Shown here piece after piece: positions 16,707 through 25,915 of a stretch of 64,000 nucleotides of DNA. Source of the DNA: Oceanospirillum sp048270425. GTDB taxonomy: Bacteria > Pseudomonadota > Gammaproteobacteria > Pseudomonadales > Halomonadaceae. The number at the start of each line of letters is the position of its first letter. Within the stretch, counting starts at the first letter, position 1. The stretch lies in the NCBI GenBank assembly GCA_048270425.1, contig JBLWSY010000002.1, positions 277,708-341,707 on the forward strand. Reading direction: 5' to 3'. The position numbers and the translations under genes were made by a program. Below the pieces are notes generated by a model that had not been told where the DNA came from, did not search any database, and saw only the letters and a list, made by a program, of their open reading frames with translations.

Positions 16707-17620
16707 GTGCATCTATGAGTGATCAGACCCGTTGTGGTTTTGTGGCCATCGTTGGCCGTCCCAATGTGGGCAAATCGACCCTGATGAATCACATTCTCGG
16801 CCAGAAGCTGAGTATCACCTCCCGTCGCCCTCAAACCACTCGTCATCAGGTCGTTGGTATCAAAACCGAAGATGATGTGCAGGTGGTTTATGTGGATACA
16901 CCTGGGATGCACAAGCTGGAAAAAGATCGTAATAAAGCGATCAACCGCTACATGAATCAGGCGGCCAGCAGTGCTCTGAAAGATGTGGATCTGGTGATCT
17001 TTATCATCGATCGCATGCGCTGGACCGAAGAAGACGACGTGGTGTTGCAGAAGCTGCAGGGTATCAAGTGTCCTGTGGTTCTGGCGATCAACAAAATGGA
17101 TCGTCTGGAAGATAAAGACGCGCTCCTGCCATATATTGAAGACATTGCCCAGAAGCACAACTTTGATGCCATCATTCCTATATCTGCCCAGCACGGTCAC
17201 AACCTGACGCAACTGGAAGAGTTGGTACGCGGTTATATGCCGGAATCTTTCCATTACTATCCGGAAGATCAGGTTACTGACCGTACCGAGCGTTTCCTGG
17301 CTTCTGAACTGGTGCGTGAAAAAATCATGCGTCAGCTGGGTGATGAGCTGCCTTATCAGGCTACCGTTGAGATTGAAGAGTTCAGTGAAGATAACGGCAT
17401 TCTCTTTATCGGTGCGCTGATTCTGGTGGAGCGTTCCGGCCAGAAACGCATCATCATCGGTGAGAAAGGTGCCCGCATTAAGCAGATTGGTCAGGAAGCC
17501 CGTATCGATATGGAGCGTGCTTTTGGTGCCAAAGTGATGCTGAATCTTTGGGTTAAGGTGAAAGGCGGCTGGTCTGATGATGAACGCGCGCTGAAAAGTC
17601 TTGGCTATACCGATCTTTAA
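16703..17620 (+). CDS. era: GTPase Era
   Basis: A 305-residue GTPase that binds the 3' end of 16S rRNA and is needed for small-subunit maturation. The G domain has GRPNVGKST, the DTPGMH switch II and NKMD; the C-terminal KH domain contains IIIGEKGARIKQIG. The start is read as GTG 16703, which overlaps the rnc stop (GTGA), a common coupling arrangement; ATG 16715, four codons later, is an equally plausible start. Part of the conserved lepB-rnc-era-recO order. Confidence 0.95.
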   Translation: MSASMSDQTRCGFVAIVGRPNVGKSTLMNHILGQKLSITSRRPQTTRHQVVGIKTEDDVQVVYVDTPGMHKLEKDRNKAINRYMNQAASSALKDVDLVIFIIDRMRWTEEDDVVLQKLQGIKCPVVLAINKMDRLEDKDALLPYIEDIAQKHNFDAIIPISAQHGHNLTQLEELVRGYMPESFHYYPEDQVTDRTERFLASELVREKIMRQLGDELPYQATVEIEEFSEDNGILFIGALILVERSGQKRIIIGEKGARIKQIGQEARIDMERAFGAKVMLNLWVKVKGGWSDDERALKSLGYTDL

Positions 17621-17699
17621 ACTGATCTGTTTGATTTGTTATTAGTTTGCAGCCTCAGAGGTGCTCTGGGGCTGCGACCCTCCTCTCAGGAAAATCCCC

Positions 17700-18425
17700 G
17701 TGGCTGCCAGTGTTCATTGCCAACCGGCATACGTCCTTCACAGTCGTCCTTATAAAGAAACCAGTGCTCTGGTCTCTTTGTTGACGCTGGATTATGGCCG
17801 TATTGATGGGGTTGCCCGGGGCGTCCGACAGAAAAAAAGCCGTAACCGGGCTTTGTTGCAACCTCTGCAGCCGCTGCAGCTTTCATGGCGTGGCGATGCC
17901 AGCCTGAAAACCCTGTTTGATATAGAGCCTTGTGGGCAATTGCCTCTGTTGGGTGGTCGTGCTCTGAGCTGCGTGCTCTATGCCAATGAACTGCTTAACC
18001 GTTTGTTGTTGCCTCAGGAAGCAGTGCCGGAACTCTTTCGGGAATACGCTCTTTTGATCGCACAGCTACAGCAGCCGGATCAGCTGGAACCTTCTTTGCG
18101 CTGTTTTGAATGGCAGCTGCTGGAGACTCTGGGTTATCCACTGATCTTCGCGGATCATAAAGGTGGCGCGCTGCAACCGGATCAGAATTACAGTTATCAC
18201 TGGCAGTCCGGTTTTCATCCGGTTCAGCAGGGGTTTAAAGGTGATCAGTTATTGGCTCTTAAAGAACAGAACTGGTCTGCCCCGGAAGTACTCAAGGCCG
18301 CTAAGAAGCTCAGTCGGATTGCTCTGCAGCCCTTGTTAGGGGATAAGCCTCTGTTGTCCCGTCAGCTGTTTAAGGCGGGCAGTTCAAATAAAGCGGATTC
18401 GGTTGAGAGCAAGACGAACCTCTAG
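17700..18425 (+). CDS. recO: DNA repair protein RecO
   Basis: A 241-residue protein with an N-terminal OB-fold (about residues 8-80; HSRPYKETSALVSLLT and the GVARGVRQKKSR stretch) and a helical C-terminal part. RecO works with RecR to load RecA onto SSB-coated single-stranded DNA. The start is GTG 17700, preceded by CAGGA at an ideal distance; an upstream GTG at 17661 adds unconserved residues. The zinc-binding cysteines found in some RecO proteins are not obvious here, as in other gammaproteobacterial members. Confidence 0.92.
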   Translation: MAASVHCQPAYVLHSRPYKETSALVSLLTLDYGRIDGVARGVRQKKSRNRALLQPLQPLQLSWRGDASLKTLFDIEPCGQLPLLGGRALSCVLYANELLNRLLLPQEAVPELFREYALLIAQLQQPDQLEPSLRCFEWQLLETLGYPLIFADHKGGALQPDQNYSYHWQSGFHPVQQGFKGDQLLALKEQNWSAPEVLKAAKKLSRIALQPLLGDKPLLSRQLFKAGSSNKADSVESKTNL

Positions 18426-18545
18426 GGTTCACCAATCTTTAGTTTTTTTCGTAGGTATAGAAAGGCTTGTGTTAGCCCTGATAGGCTACACCGAAACTTA
18501 TTTTGTATTCCCTGCAGTGTCAGGTTCTCGTTTTTAGGAGTCATC

Positions 18546-19301
18546 ATGGCTATAGGTTTTTCTGCATCCGTTCCGCGTTTACAATTGGGCGTTAATATCG
18601 ATCACATTGCTACCCTGCGTCAGGCCCGGGGCACCCGTTATCCTGATCCGGTTCAGGCGGCCATTCTGTCGGAAGAAGCCGGTGCTGACGGTATCACCCT
18701 GCACTTGCGTGAAGACCGCCGTCATATTCAGGAGCGTGATGTGCGCCTGATCAAAGAGGTGATGCAGACCCGCATGAACCTTGAGATGGCCGTGACGGAT
18801 GAGATGATCGCTTTTGCGGAAGAGATCCGCCCTGAGCATATCTGTCTGGTGCCTGAAAAGCGTGAAGAACTGACCACGGAAGGTGGTCTGGATGTGGTTG
18901 GTCAGTTTGATCGTGTTGCTGATGCCTGTAAGCGTCTGGCAGCCGTAGGCTGTGAAGTCTCTCTGTTTATCGATGCCGATCCTGCTCAGATTGAAGCAGC
19001 CGCGACCATTGCGCCTGTGATTGAGCTGCATACCGGTCGTTACGCCGATGCTGAGACCGCAGAAGAGCAGGCAGCAGAGCTGGAAGTGATCAAACAGGGC
19101 GTTAAGCTGGGCCTGAAACAAGGTCTGATTGTGAATGCCGGTCACGGCCTGCACTACCACAATGTTGAGCCGATTGCTGCTATTCCGGGCATTTATGAGC
19201 TGAACATCGGTCACGCCATTATCGCCCGCGCCATGTTTGTCGGCCTGAAAGAAGCGGTCGCCGAGATGAAGCGCATCATGCTGGCTGCTCAGCCTAAATA
19301 A
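18546..19301 (+). CDS. pdxJ: Pyridoxine 5'-phosphate synthase
   Basis: A 251-residue TIM-barrel enzyme that condenses 1-deoxyxylulose 5-phosphate with 3-amino-2-oxopropyl phosphate to form pyridoxine 5'-phosphate. Conserved NIDHIATLRQARGTRYPDP at about residues 17-35, LHLREDRRHIQERD, LVPEKREELTTEGG and the terminal ELNIGHAIIARA are all intact. TAGGAG precedes the ATG. acpS follows 10 bases later, the typical pdxJ-acpS pair. Confidence 0.96.
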   Translation: MAIGFSASVPRLQLGVNIDHIATLRQARGTRYPDPVQAAILSEEAGADGITLHLREDRRHIQERDVRLIKEVMQTRMNLEMAVTDEMIAFAEEIRPEHICLVPEKREELTTEGGLDVVGQFDRVADACKRLAAVGCEVSLFIDADPAQIEAAATIAPVIELHTGRYADAETAEEQAAELEVIKQGVKLGLKQGLIVNAGHGLHYHNVEPIAAIPGIYELNIGHAIIARAMFVGLKEAVAEMKRIMLAAQPK

Positions 19302-19311
19302 GGTTGCTGAG

Positions 19312-19701
19312 ATGATTCTGGGAATCGGCACGGATCTGGCGGTGATTGAGCGGGTTGATAAAGCGATCGCCCGTCACGGTGAGCGTTTTGCTCAGCGTAT
19401 TCTGACTGAATCAGAACTGGAGCGTTATCGGGAGCATCCGCATCAGACTGCTTTTCTGGCAAAGCGCTTTGCGGCCAAGGAAGCGACTGCCAAAGCTCTT
19501 GGAACCGGTATCGGTCCGATCAGTTGGCAGGATATGCAGGTAAGCAGTACGGAGTCCGGAGCCCCTGTGATGCAGCTTTTGGGCGCGGCTGCTGATAAGG
19601 CTGCCGCTAAAGCTGCTGCTGATCAAACTGTAGTCTGTCATCTTTCGATCACTGATGATGGCGGTTTAGCTCAGGCTTTTGTGGTGCTGGAAGCCCGCTG
19701 A
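19312..19701 (+). CDS. acpS: Holo-ACP synthase
   Basis: A 129-residue enzyme that transfers 4'-phosphopantetheine from CoA to acyl carrier protein. The metal-binding signature GIGTDLAVIERV (Asp8) and FAAKEATAKALGTG (Glu about 58) are present. An alanine-rich stretch around residues 92-102 is a mild oddity but lies in a variable region. Last gene of the plus-strand run that begins at lepA; a terminator follows. Confidence 0.95.
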   Translation: MILGIGTDLAVIERVDKAIARHGERFAQRILTESELERYREHPHQTAFLAKRFAAKEATAKALGTGIGPISWQDMQVSSTESGAPVMQLLGAAADKAAAKAAADQTVVCHLSITDDGGLAQAFVVLEAR

Positions 19702-19746
19702 TTTGTCCTCTCTGGTTGGCAATCTTCAGACTATTAAATGTGATGA

Positions 19747-19773
19747 ACAGCCAGACCTATGTCTGGCTGTTTT
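19747..19773 (+). terminator. Intrinsic terminator after acpS
   Basis: A perfect 10-bp stem ACAGCCAGAC / GTCTGGCTGT with a CTAT loop and a short T run. It overlaps the 3' end of the convergent gacS gene, whose stop codon is in the loop. Confidence 0.85.
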
Positions 19774-22726
19774 GTAATATGACCTGTTCTTTCTGCCAGG
19801 ACTCCAGCTTGTCCAGTTCCTTATACAAGGTTTTCAGTGTTTCCTGAGCCGCTGTCATCTGATGCATTTTCAGCTGAGTTTCCAGTGTTTCTGTGGTTAA
19901 GGCCAATCTGGGAACACCGCAGTAGCGGGTTGCACCGTGCAGGTGGTGCACCGCATTGATCATCTCCTCAATATCTTCGCCCTGAAAGGCTCTGTCCAGA
20001 CGCTCACGCGTTGCTGGTATATCCTGCATCAACATGGAAAGCATCTCCTCGGCCAGCGCTGGTTTGCCTCCGGCTAAGCGTATGCCCATCTCCATATCCA
20101 CCACATTTTCCATGCTGTCTTCCAGTAACTGTTCATCCTCTGGTAAAGGCGGTTCAGCGTCGGCAGGCATGACGCTTGGTGAAAAACCGGTCCAGTGCTG
20201 AATCAGGTTGGCCAACTTCTCTTCATCAATCGGTTTGGTCAGCAGGTCATTAAGACCGGCAGCCATAAAGTTTTCTTTTTCTTCCGGCAGTGCGTGGGCT
20301 GTGAGGGCGATAATGCCAAGATCCTCATAGTAAGGCGAAAGATTACGGATGCGACGGGTGGTTTCCATACCGTCCATATCGGGCATCTGAATATCCATCA
20401 GAACAAGATCCGGTTTCTTCCTCAGAACCTCCTCAATCGCTTTTTTACCGCTATTGGCCTGAGTCACATTAAGACCGAACTCTTTCAGTAGTGTTGAAGC
20501 CAGTAGCAGATTGGAAGCGTTATCATCCACAACCAGAATGGTCGGGGCAGAAGCCATATTGCTCTGAAGGTTAAAATCCCCCGTATTATGACGGGCTGTA
20601 TTGGCCTGATGCTGTTTTACTTGGCTGTAGTCTGCGGTTAGTCGATCCTCGCGACCCCTTTCCGATTGTGACAGACTTTGAAGCCGGGTTGTTTTTCGGG
20701 CAAAGGCCAGATTGCCGGAGTGTGGTGCTGTTTGCTGCTGATTGAGCACCGTTTCAATGGCTGATTTGAGATCTTCCTGACTGATCGGTTTGGCTTCCAC
20801 ATGACTGACACCCGCACTCATATAGCGGGTAATCAGGTCAGCGTCGTTACTGCCCAGTAATACAAGCACCGGAATCTGTTCCGCCAGTTTATGGGTCAGA
20901 GCTAATGTCGCTCTGTCATTCGCTTCCTGATGGTTAAAGGCCAATACGGCGATCTGACTGCCGGGCTGTTGCACATTAATCCCATTCAGGCTGTTGTGGC
21001 TGGTGACGTGTAAGCCAAATTGGGTCAGCTGGTGATTGAGGGCATTCTGATTAAGAGGATGGCTCTCGACAAGCAGAGTTTTCAGGCCGTCAAAGCAAGC
21101 TTCCGGTGCCAGATCATAGGTATTACCCTGAACCCCTGTGCGAATGGTGAACCAGAAAGTGGCACCTTCGCCAAGCTCGCTTTCAAGGCCGATCTCTCCG
21201 CCCATCAGTTCTACCAGGCGTTTACAGATCACAAGCCCCAGACCTGTACCGCCGTGCTGGCGGTTTTGGCTGGAATCGGCCTGGGTGAACGGGGTAAAAA
21301 GAGCCGACTGTTTTTCTTTGGCGATACCGACACCGTTGTCTGTGATCTTAAAGCAGATCACCAGCTCATCGTTGGCTTCCAGCTCTGTCATCACCCGTAT
21401 TACGACATCGCCTGAGTCGGTGAACTTCACGGCATTACCCAGCAGATTGGTCAGAACCTGCTTGATTCGCAATGGGTCGCTAACCAGTGTTGCTGGCACA
21501 TCATCATAAACCAATGCCACCATTTCCAATTGTTTTCGCTGTACTTCCGGAGCCAGCAGCGCGATGGTTTCATCTACGATCTCCCTTGTACTGAAAGGAA
21601 TCGATTTGATCTCCATTTTCTGGGCTTCAATTTTCGAGAAGTCGAGGATGTCGTTAATGATCGACAGCAGGCTCTCTGAGGCGTTACGAATACTGTTCAG
21701 ATGAGCGCTCTGATGGGGCGTTAGTGGCGTTCGGCGCAGCAGATTACAGAAGCCGACAATGCCGTTCATCGGTGTGCGAATTTCATGGCTCATGTTGGCC
21801 AAAAACTCAGATTTGATCCGGTTAGCCTCTTCGGCACGCTTACGGGCCAGGTCCAGCTCAATACTTTGGGTTTCCATGGTGATCATGGTCTCTTCCAGCT
21901 CTGAGGTGGTCTGTTCAATACTGTCGTTCAGTTCCTGACGCTTCAGCTTAATGCTGCGGGTCAACTGGTTAATGTCATCCGCTAAACGATGAAATTCCGG
22001 GCAGCCCAGGTGACGGGCTTCAACGGTGTAGTTACCGGCGCTAACCTGCTGCACCACATCCCGCGCCTCCTGAATCGGTGCCAGAAACTGGCGACTGATT
22101 CTTAGCGCCATAAACAGGGTGGCAATAAGCAGAATGATTACGACGATCCAGTTCAGGATCACATCGTAGATAATACTGAGCCGGGTCTGGCTCAGGTGGA
22201 TCTCAAGCTCCAGCCAACCGACAATGGCATTGGTTTTGATCTCCATATGAATAAACTGAGGTGCAAACAAGCCTTTGTCCGTTTTGCCCTGAGCGGCTTC
22301 GGTTGCGCGGTTCTTTGGGGGAAACGGGGATAATAAAGGCTGAATAATACGCAGTGTACTGTCTGAGTACCGGACCAGCGGCTGGGGCTGCAGGCGGTGG
22401 CTGGCATTGCTGACCGGATACATGCTGGGGCCACCATGAAAGATATTTTCCCGGTCTTTGTTGTGTACCGATACAGCGCGGATTTCCGGTTCCTGAGAGA
22501 GCGCGTCCATTATGCGGCGAACTTGCTCCCTGTCATCGCGCTCCAGCGCATAAGCAAGCGGTGTCCCCAGCTGACGGCTTAATGTTTCTGCTTTCTCCAT
22601 CAGGTTTTTTTCAACCAGAGCGTAGTAGTTCAGAAACAGGTGGGTGCTTAAAACCAGTGCCGTAATAATTGCCGGAAAGGTCGCAATAAAGAGAATTTTG
22701 TTACGTAAGGGCCAGTTTTTCATCAT
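19757..22726 (-). CDS. gacS: Hybrid sensor histidine kinase GacS/BarA
   Basis: A 989-residue tripartite kinase. Membrane segments are at about residues 11-33 and 189-210 with a periplasmic loop between; HAMP about 211-265; coiled coil 265-300; HisKA with phospho-acceptor His314 (MSHEIRTPMNG); ATPase domain about 410-530 (N431, DNGVG, GGTGLGL). A degenerate receiver-like domain spans about 547-660. A true receiver covers about 729-845 with Asp778 (LMDIQMPDMDG), and a C-terminal HPt carries His927. It feeds the response regulator GacA/UvrY and controls Csr/Rsm small RNAs in relatives; gacA is not in this window. Two adjacent ATGs (22726, 22723) are possible starts. The gacS / cysM neighbourhood matches Pseudomonas. 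Confidence 0.93.
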   Translation of the reverse strand: MMKNWPLRNKILFIATFPAIITALVLSTHLFLNYYALVEKNLMEKAETLSRQLGTPLAYALERDDREQVRRIMDALSQEPEIRAVSVHNKDRENIFHGGPSMYPVSNASHRLQPQPLVRYSDSTLRIIQPLLSPFPPKNRATEAAQGKTDKGLFAPQFIHMEIKTNAIVGWLELEIHLSQTRLSIIYDVILNWIVVIILLIATLFMALRISRQFLAPIQEARDVVQQVSAGNYTVEARHLGCPEFHRLADDINQLTRSIKLKRQELNDSIEQTTSELEETMITMETQSIELDLARKRAEEANRIKSEFLANMSHEIRTPMNGIVGFCNLLRRTPLTPHQSAHLNSIRNASESLLSIINDILDFSKIEAQKMEIKSIPFSTREIVDETIALLAPEVQRKQLEMVALVYDDVPATLVSDPLRIKQVLTNLLGNAVKFTDSGDVVIRVMTELEANDELVICFKITDNGVGIAKEKQSALFTPFTQADSSQNRQHGGTGLGLVICKRLVELMGGEIGLESELGEGATFWFTIRTGVQGNTYDLAPEACFDGLKTLLVESHPLNQNALNHQLTQFGLHVTSHNSLNGINVQQPGSQIAVLAFNHQEANDRATLALTHKLAEQIPVLVLLGSNDADLITRYMSAGVSHVEAKPISQEDLKSAIETVLNQQQTAPHSGNLAFARKTTRLQSLSQSERGREDRLTADYSQVKQHQANTARHNTGDFNLQSNMASAPTILVVDDNASNLLLASTLLKEFGLNVTQANSGKKAIEEVLRKKPDLVLMDIQMPDMDGMETTRRIRNLSPYYEDLGIIALTAHALPEEKENFMAAGLNDLLTKPIDEEKLANLIQHWTGFSPSVMPADAEPPLPEDEQLLEDSMENVVDMEMGIRLAGGKPALAEEMLSMLMQDIPATRERLDRAFQGEDIEEMINAVHHLHGATRYCGVPRLALTTETLETQLKMHQMTAAQETLKTLYKELDKLESWQKEQVILQNSQT

Positions 22727-23060
22727 GAATCCAGATTGATATCCGCTGCGCTTGTGCTGCCGTGCCAGAAAAACACTTTTACCATAATACCTGTAAGGCT
22801 GCAGTTATAAGCAAATAGCAAAGCATTATTTTGAAAACGGACTCATTTGCCTCATATAGCTGTTTCCTACAATTGCGAATGATAGGCCTGCTATATCGGG
22901 GAAAAGTGGTTTAAAAATAAACCCGCGACAGGTATAAAAGGTCCGTTGAATTACCTGCTTTTTTACGGTCAATATTGAGATATAAGAGATCAATTCCCTG
23001 ATTAAAAAGTGGGATTGCAGAATAAAGACGACCCGTTAAAGCCTAACTTAGAGAGAATCT
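22727..23060. other. 334-bp divergent intergenic region gacS / cysM
   Basis: An AT-rich region that must hold promoters for gacS (minus) and cysM (plus). A small inverted repeat GGTTT/AAACC lies around 22907-22925. No strong promoter could be assigned. Confidence 0.5.
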
Positions 23061-24005
23061 ATGTCTTCCGAACAAAAAGCCCCGGAACCGATCACTAACA
23101 CTCAGGCTCAGTTTAAAAATTTCCCGACGATTGAAGCCTGTGTAGGCCAGACGCCTTTGGTGCGTTTGCAACGTCTGGTGATGGATAATGGTTCTGTGGT
23201 TCTAGCCAAACTGGAAGGCAACAATCCTGCGGGGTCAGTCAAAGACCGTCCGGCACTGAGTATGATCAATCTGGCGGAAGCCCGTGGTGATATTAAGCCG
23301 GGTGATACCCTGATCGAAGCGACCAGCGGTAATACCGGTATCGCTCTGGCCATGGCGGCGGCGATCAAGGGTTATAACATGGTGCTGATCATGCCGGATA
23401 ACATGAGTGCGGAGCGTAAAGCCTCCATGGCGGCTTACGGTGCTGAGCTGATTACCGTGAGTAAAGAAGAAGGCATGGAAGCAGCCCGTGATCTCGCGCT
23501 ACAGATGCAGGAAGAGGGTAAGGGGATCGTCCTGAACCAATTCGGGAATATGGATAACCCTGAAGCCCACTACCGTAGCACTGGCCCTGAGATCTGGCAG
23601 CAGACTTTCGGTCAGGTGACTCACTTTGTCAGCGCCATGGGGACCACGGGCACTATTATGGGTGTATCCCGCTATCTCAAGGAGCAGAACCCGGATGTGC
23701 AGATTGTCGGTCTTCAGCCCAGTGAAGGGGCAAGTATTCCGGGTATTCGCCGTTGGCCGAAAGAGTATCTGCCGACTATTTTTGAAGAACAGCGTGTTGA
23801 TCAGGTGATCGATATGGATCAGGAACGGGCGGAGAGTACCATGAAAGCCCTGGCCCGAGAGGAAGGGATCTTTGCTGGTGTTTCCTCCGGTGGAGCTATT
23901 GCGGGTGCTTTGCAGGTTGCGGAACAGAATCCGGGGGCGGTCGTGGTGGCGATTGTCTGTGATCGTGGTGACCGTTATCTGTCTACCGGCGTTTTTAGCG
24001 CCTGA
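23061..24005 (+). CDS. cysM: Cysteine synthase B (O-acetylserine sulfhydrylase B)
   Basis: A 314-residue PLP enzyme. The PLP-binding Lys61 is in AGSVKDRPA; the phosphate-binding SGNTGIA loop and the glycine-rich GTTGTIMG segment are present. It makes cysteine from O-acetylserine and sulfide or thiosulfate. The CysM-type rather than CysK-type assignment rests on the GIRRWPKEYLP region and overall similarity. It diverges from gacS; rlmD and relA follow as in Pseudomonas. Confidence 0.94.
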   Translation: MSSEQKAPEPITNTQAQFKNFPTIEACVGQTPLVRLQRLVMDNGSVVLAKLEGNNPAGSVKDRPALSMINLAEARGDIKPGDTLIEATSGNTGIALAMAAAIKGYNMVLIMPDNMSAERKASMAAYGAELITVSKEEGMEAARDLALQMQEEGKGIVLNQFGNMDNPEAHYRSTGPEIWQQTFGQVTHFVSAMGTTGTIMGVSRYLKEQNPDVQIVGLQPSEGASIPGIRRWPKEYLPTIFEEQRVDQVIDMDQERAESTMKALAREEGIFAGVSSGGAIAGALQVAEQNPGAVVVAIVCDRGDRYLSTGVFSA

Positions 24006-24320
24006 TCCATTAAAGATAAGGCTGCGTTAGCAGGCGATTGCAAGAGGTGTCTCAGAAGGGTTGTCTTTGTCAATGGACAGCCCTTTTTCTATCAGGTCGG
24101 TCATGTTTTGCGGATTTTATTTCGGGCCTGGTTGGCACTATTTTGCGCTCCGGCTGGACAAGTTGAGTTTAGACGCTATCATCTGCCGCCATCCCGCCGG
24201 GACTGTGGCTTTATCCAGCATAAATCGTTGCCCTGCCCCATATCAGGTGACGGACTGTTCTGGCGTTTAAGCGTTTAAATCCGTCTTTTTGCACGGAATT
24301 GTCGATAAAAAGGGGGCTAC
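24006..24320. other. 315-bp spacer cysM / rlmD
   Basis: It holds the cysM terminator at 24056-24088 and, by inference, an rlmD promoter further down that could not be pinned. No gene is seen. Confidence 0.6.
24056..24088 (+). terminator. Intrinsic terminator of cysM
   Basis: AAGGGTTGTC (24056-24065) pairs with GACAGCCCTT (24076-24085), one G-U pair, followed by a T run. Confidence 0.85.
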
Positions 24321-25664
24321 GTGCCTGAGCAAGTGTCTGAACTCCTTATTGAACGCCAGGGCCATGATGGTCGCGGTATCGCCCATCACAATGGAAAAAT
24401 CGTTTTTGTGGAGGGAGCACTGGCTGGCGAAAGCGTCAGTATTCGTATCGTCAAAACCCATAGCCGGTTTGATGAAGCCGTGTGCGACACTATTCATTCC
24501 TCATCCCCTGATCGTATTGAGCCTGCCTGTGAGTATTACTATCAGTGCGGTGGTTGTGGTTTGCAGCATCTTTCTCTGGAGCGTCAGCGCGAGGTGAAAC
24601 AGACTGCTCTGGTCGACCAGCTGGAGCGCTTTGGCAAGCTCTCAGATATCCCGGTTCAGGATGCGTTAGTGGATGTCCCCTGGGGGTATCGTCGTAAAGC
24701 CCGCCTGGGAGTGAAGTGGAATCGCCACGGAGATCTCATCATCGGCTTTCGCGAGAAGGGCTCTTCCCATCTGGTAGCCATTAAGCACTGTGCGGTGCTG
24801 CATCCGGAAATGTCAGCGCTGATTCCTTCGCTGTATGATCTGATTCCTGAATTGGAATCCCGCAAAACCATCGGGCACCTTGAGCTGGCATACAGTGACG
24901 AAGGGTGCGCTCTTGTGGTGCGTCATCTAAAAGGTCTGTCCCATAAAGATCAGCTGCTTTGGCTGAACTGGTCTGAAGAACAGAGCGTGCAGCTCTACTG
25001 GCAGAAAGATCAGGCGGACAGTCTGGTTAAAGCCTCTCTTGAGAATGGCAAGGTGACTACCCTGAGTGGTGATCAGCTGCCCGTACTTAGCTACCGCCAC
25101 AATGATGTCACACTGACCTTTCAGCCTAACGACTTTGTGCAGGTAAACCCTGCAATCAACCGCCAAATGGTGGATCAGGCAATGGATTGGCTGCAGCCGA
25201 AAGAGAGCGATGTGGTACTGGATCTGTTTGCGGGTTTTGGTAACTTCAGCTTGCCGCTGGCAAAAAAGGTGGCGTCTGTTACCGGTGTTGAAGGCGCATC
25301 AAATTTGGTGCAACGTGCCCGTGCTAATGCAGAATTAAATGGCATAGAAAATGCTATTTTTGAGGTGGCTGACCTGAGTCAGTCATTCAAAGGCCTTTCC
25401 TGGGCCAAGACCCGCTATAATGTTGTCCTGCTGGATCCGCCCCGTACCGGTGCGCAGGCGATCTGTGAGCAGATGAAAACGTTGGGTGCCAAGCGGGTGC
25501 TGTATGTTTCCTGCAATCCCTCCACGTTGGCCAGGGACAGCGCGATTCTGGCGGAGCAGGGTTATAAGCTGGTCCGTGCAGGAATCATGGATATGTTTCC
25601 GCAGACTGCTCACGTTGAGTCCATGGCATTGTTTGAACGTGGCGGTAAAAAGAAAAAGTCCTGA
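24321..25664 (+). CDS. rlmD: 23S rRNA (uracil-1939-C5)-methyltransferase RlmD
   Basis: A 447-residue RumA-type enzyme. An N-terminal TRAM domain (about residues 1-60) is followed by cysteines for a [4Fe-4S] cluster (CEYYYQCGGCGLQH near 70-84 and Cys in KHCAVL). The SAM-binding region VLDLFAGFGNFSLPLA, the LLDPPRTGA motif and the catalytic-cysteine motif SCNPSTLARD are all present. It methylates U1939 of 23S rRNA. The start is GTG 24321 after AGGGGG. The rlmD-relA-mazG order is conserved with Pseudomonas. Confidence 0.95.
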   Translation: MPEQVSELLIERQGHDGRGIAHHNGKIVFVEGALAGESVSIRIVKTHSRFDEAVCDTIHSSSPDRIEPACEYYYQCGGCGLQHLSLERQREVKQTALVDQLERFGKLSDIPVQDALVDVPWGYRRKARLGVKWNRHGDLIIGFREKGSSHLVAIKHCAVLHPEMSALIPSLYDLIPELESRKTIGHLELAYSDEGCALVVRHLKGLSHKDQLLWLNWSEEQSVQLYWQKDQADSLVKASLENGKVTTLSGDQLPVLSYRHNDVTLTFQPNDFVQVNPAINRQMVDQAMDWLQPKESDVVLDLFAGFGNFSLPLAKKVASVTGVEGASNLVQRARANAELNGIENAIFEVADLSQSFKGLSWAKTRYNVVLLDPPRTGAQAICEQMKTLGAKRVLYVSCNPSTLARDSAILAEQGYKLVRAGIMDMFPQTAHVESMALFERGGKKKKS

Positions 25665-25915
25665 TTATTTCTGTGGCAGAGGGTTGCTCGGGTATTGATT
25701 GACTGAGCAGCTGTTGGTTGCGGTGTTAGTTGTAATGTTAGTTACGCTCTCTGTCTGGTGTTTGACAGGCAGAGAAGAAGAGGCTGAATCAGCTTTTTTG
25801 TCGGTTCTAAGGCCGCTTGCTGGTTCTCAAAAGGCCCCCATTAATAAAGGGTGCAGCCGGGTGGATGCCTGAGCGAACACCTTATAATAAGAAACTGAAT
25901 TTTACAGGCGAAGAC

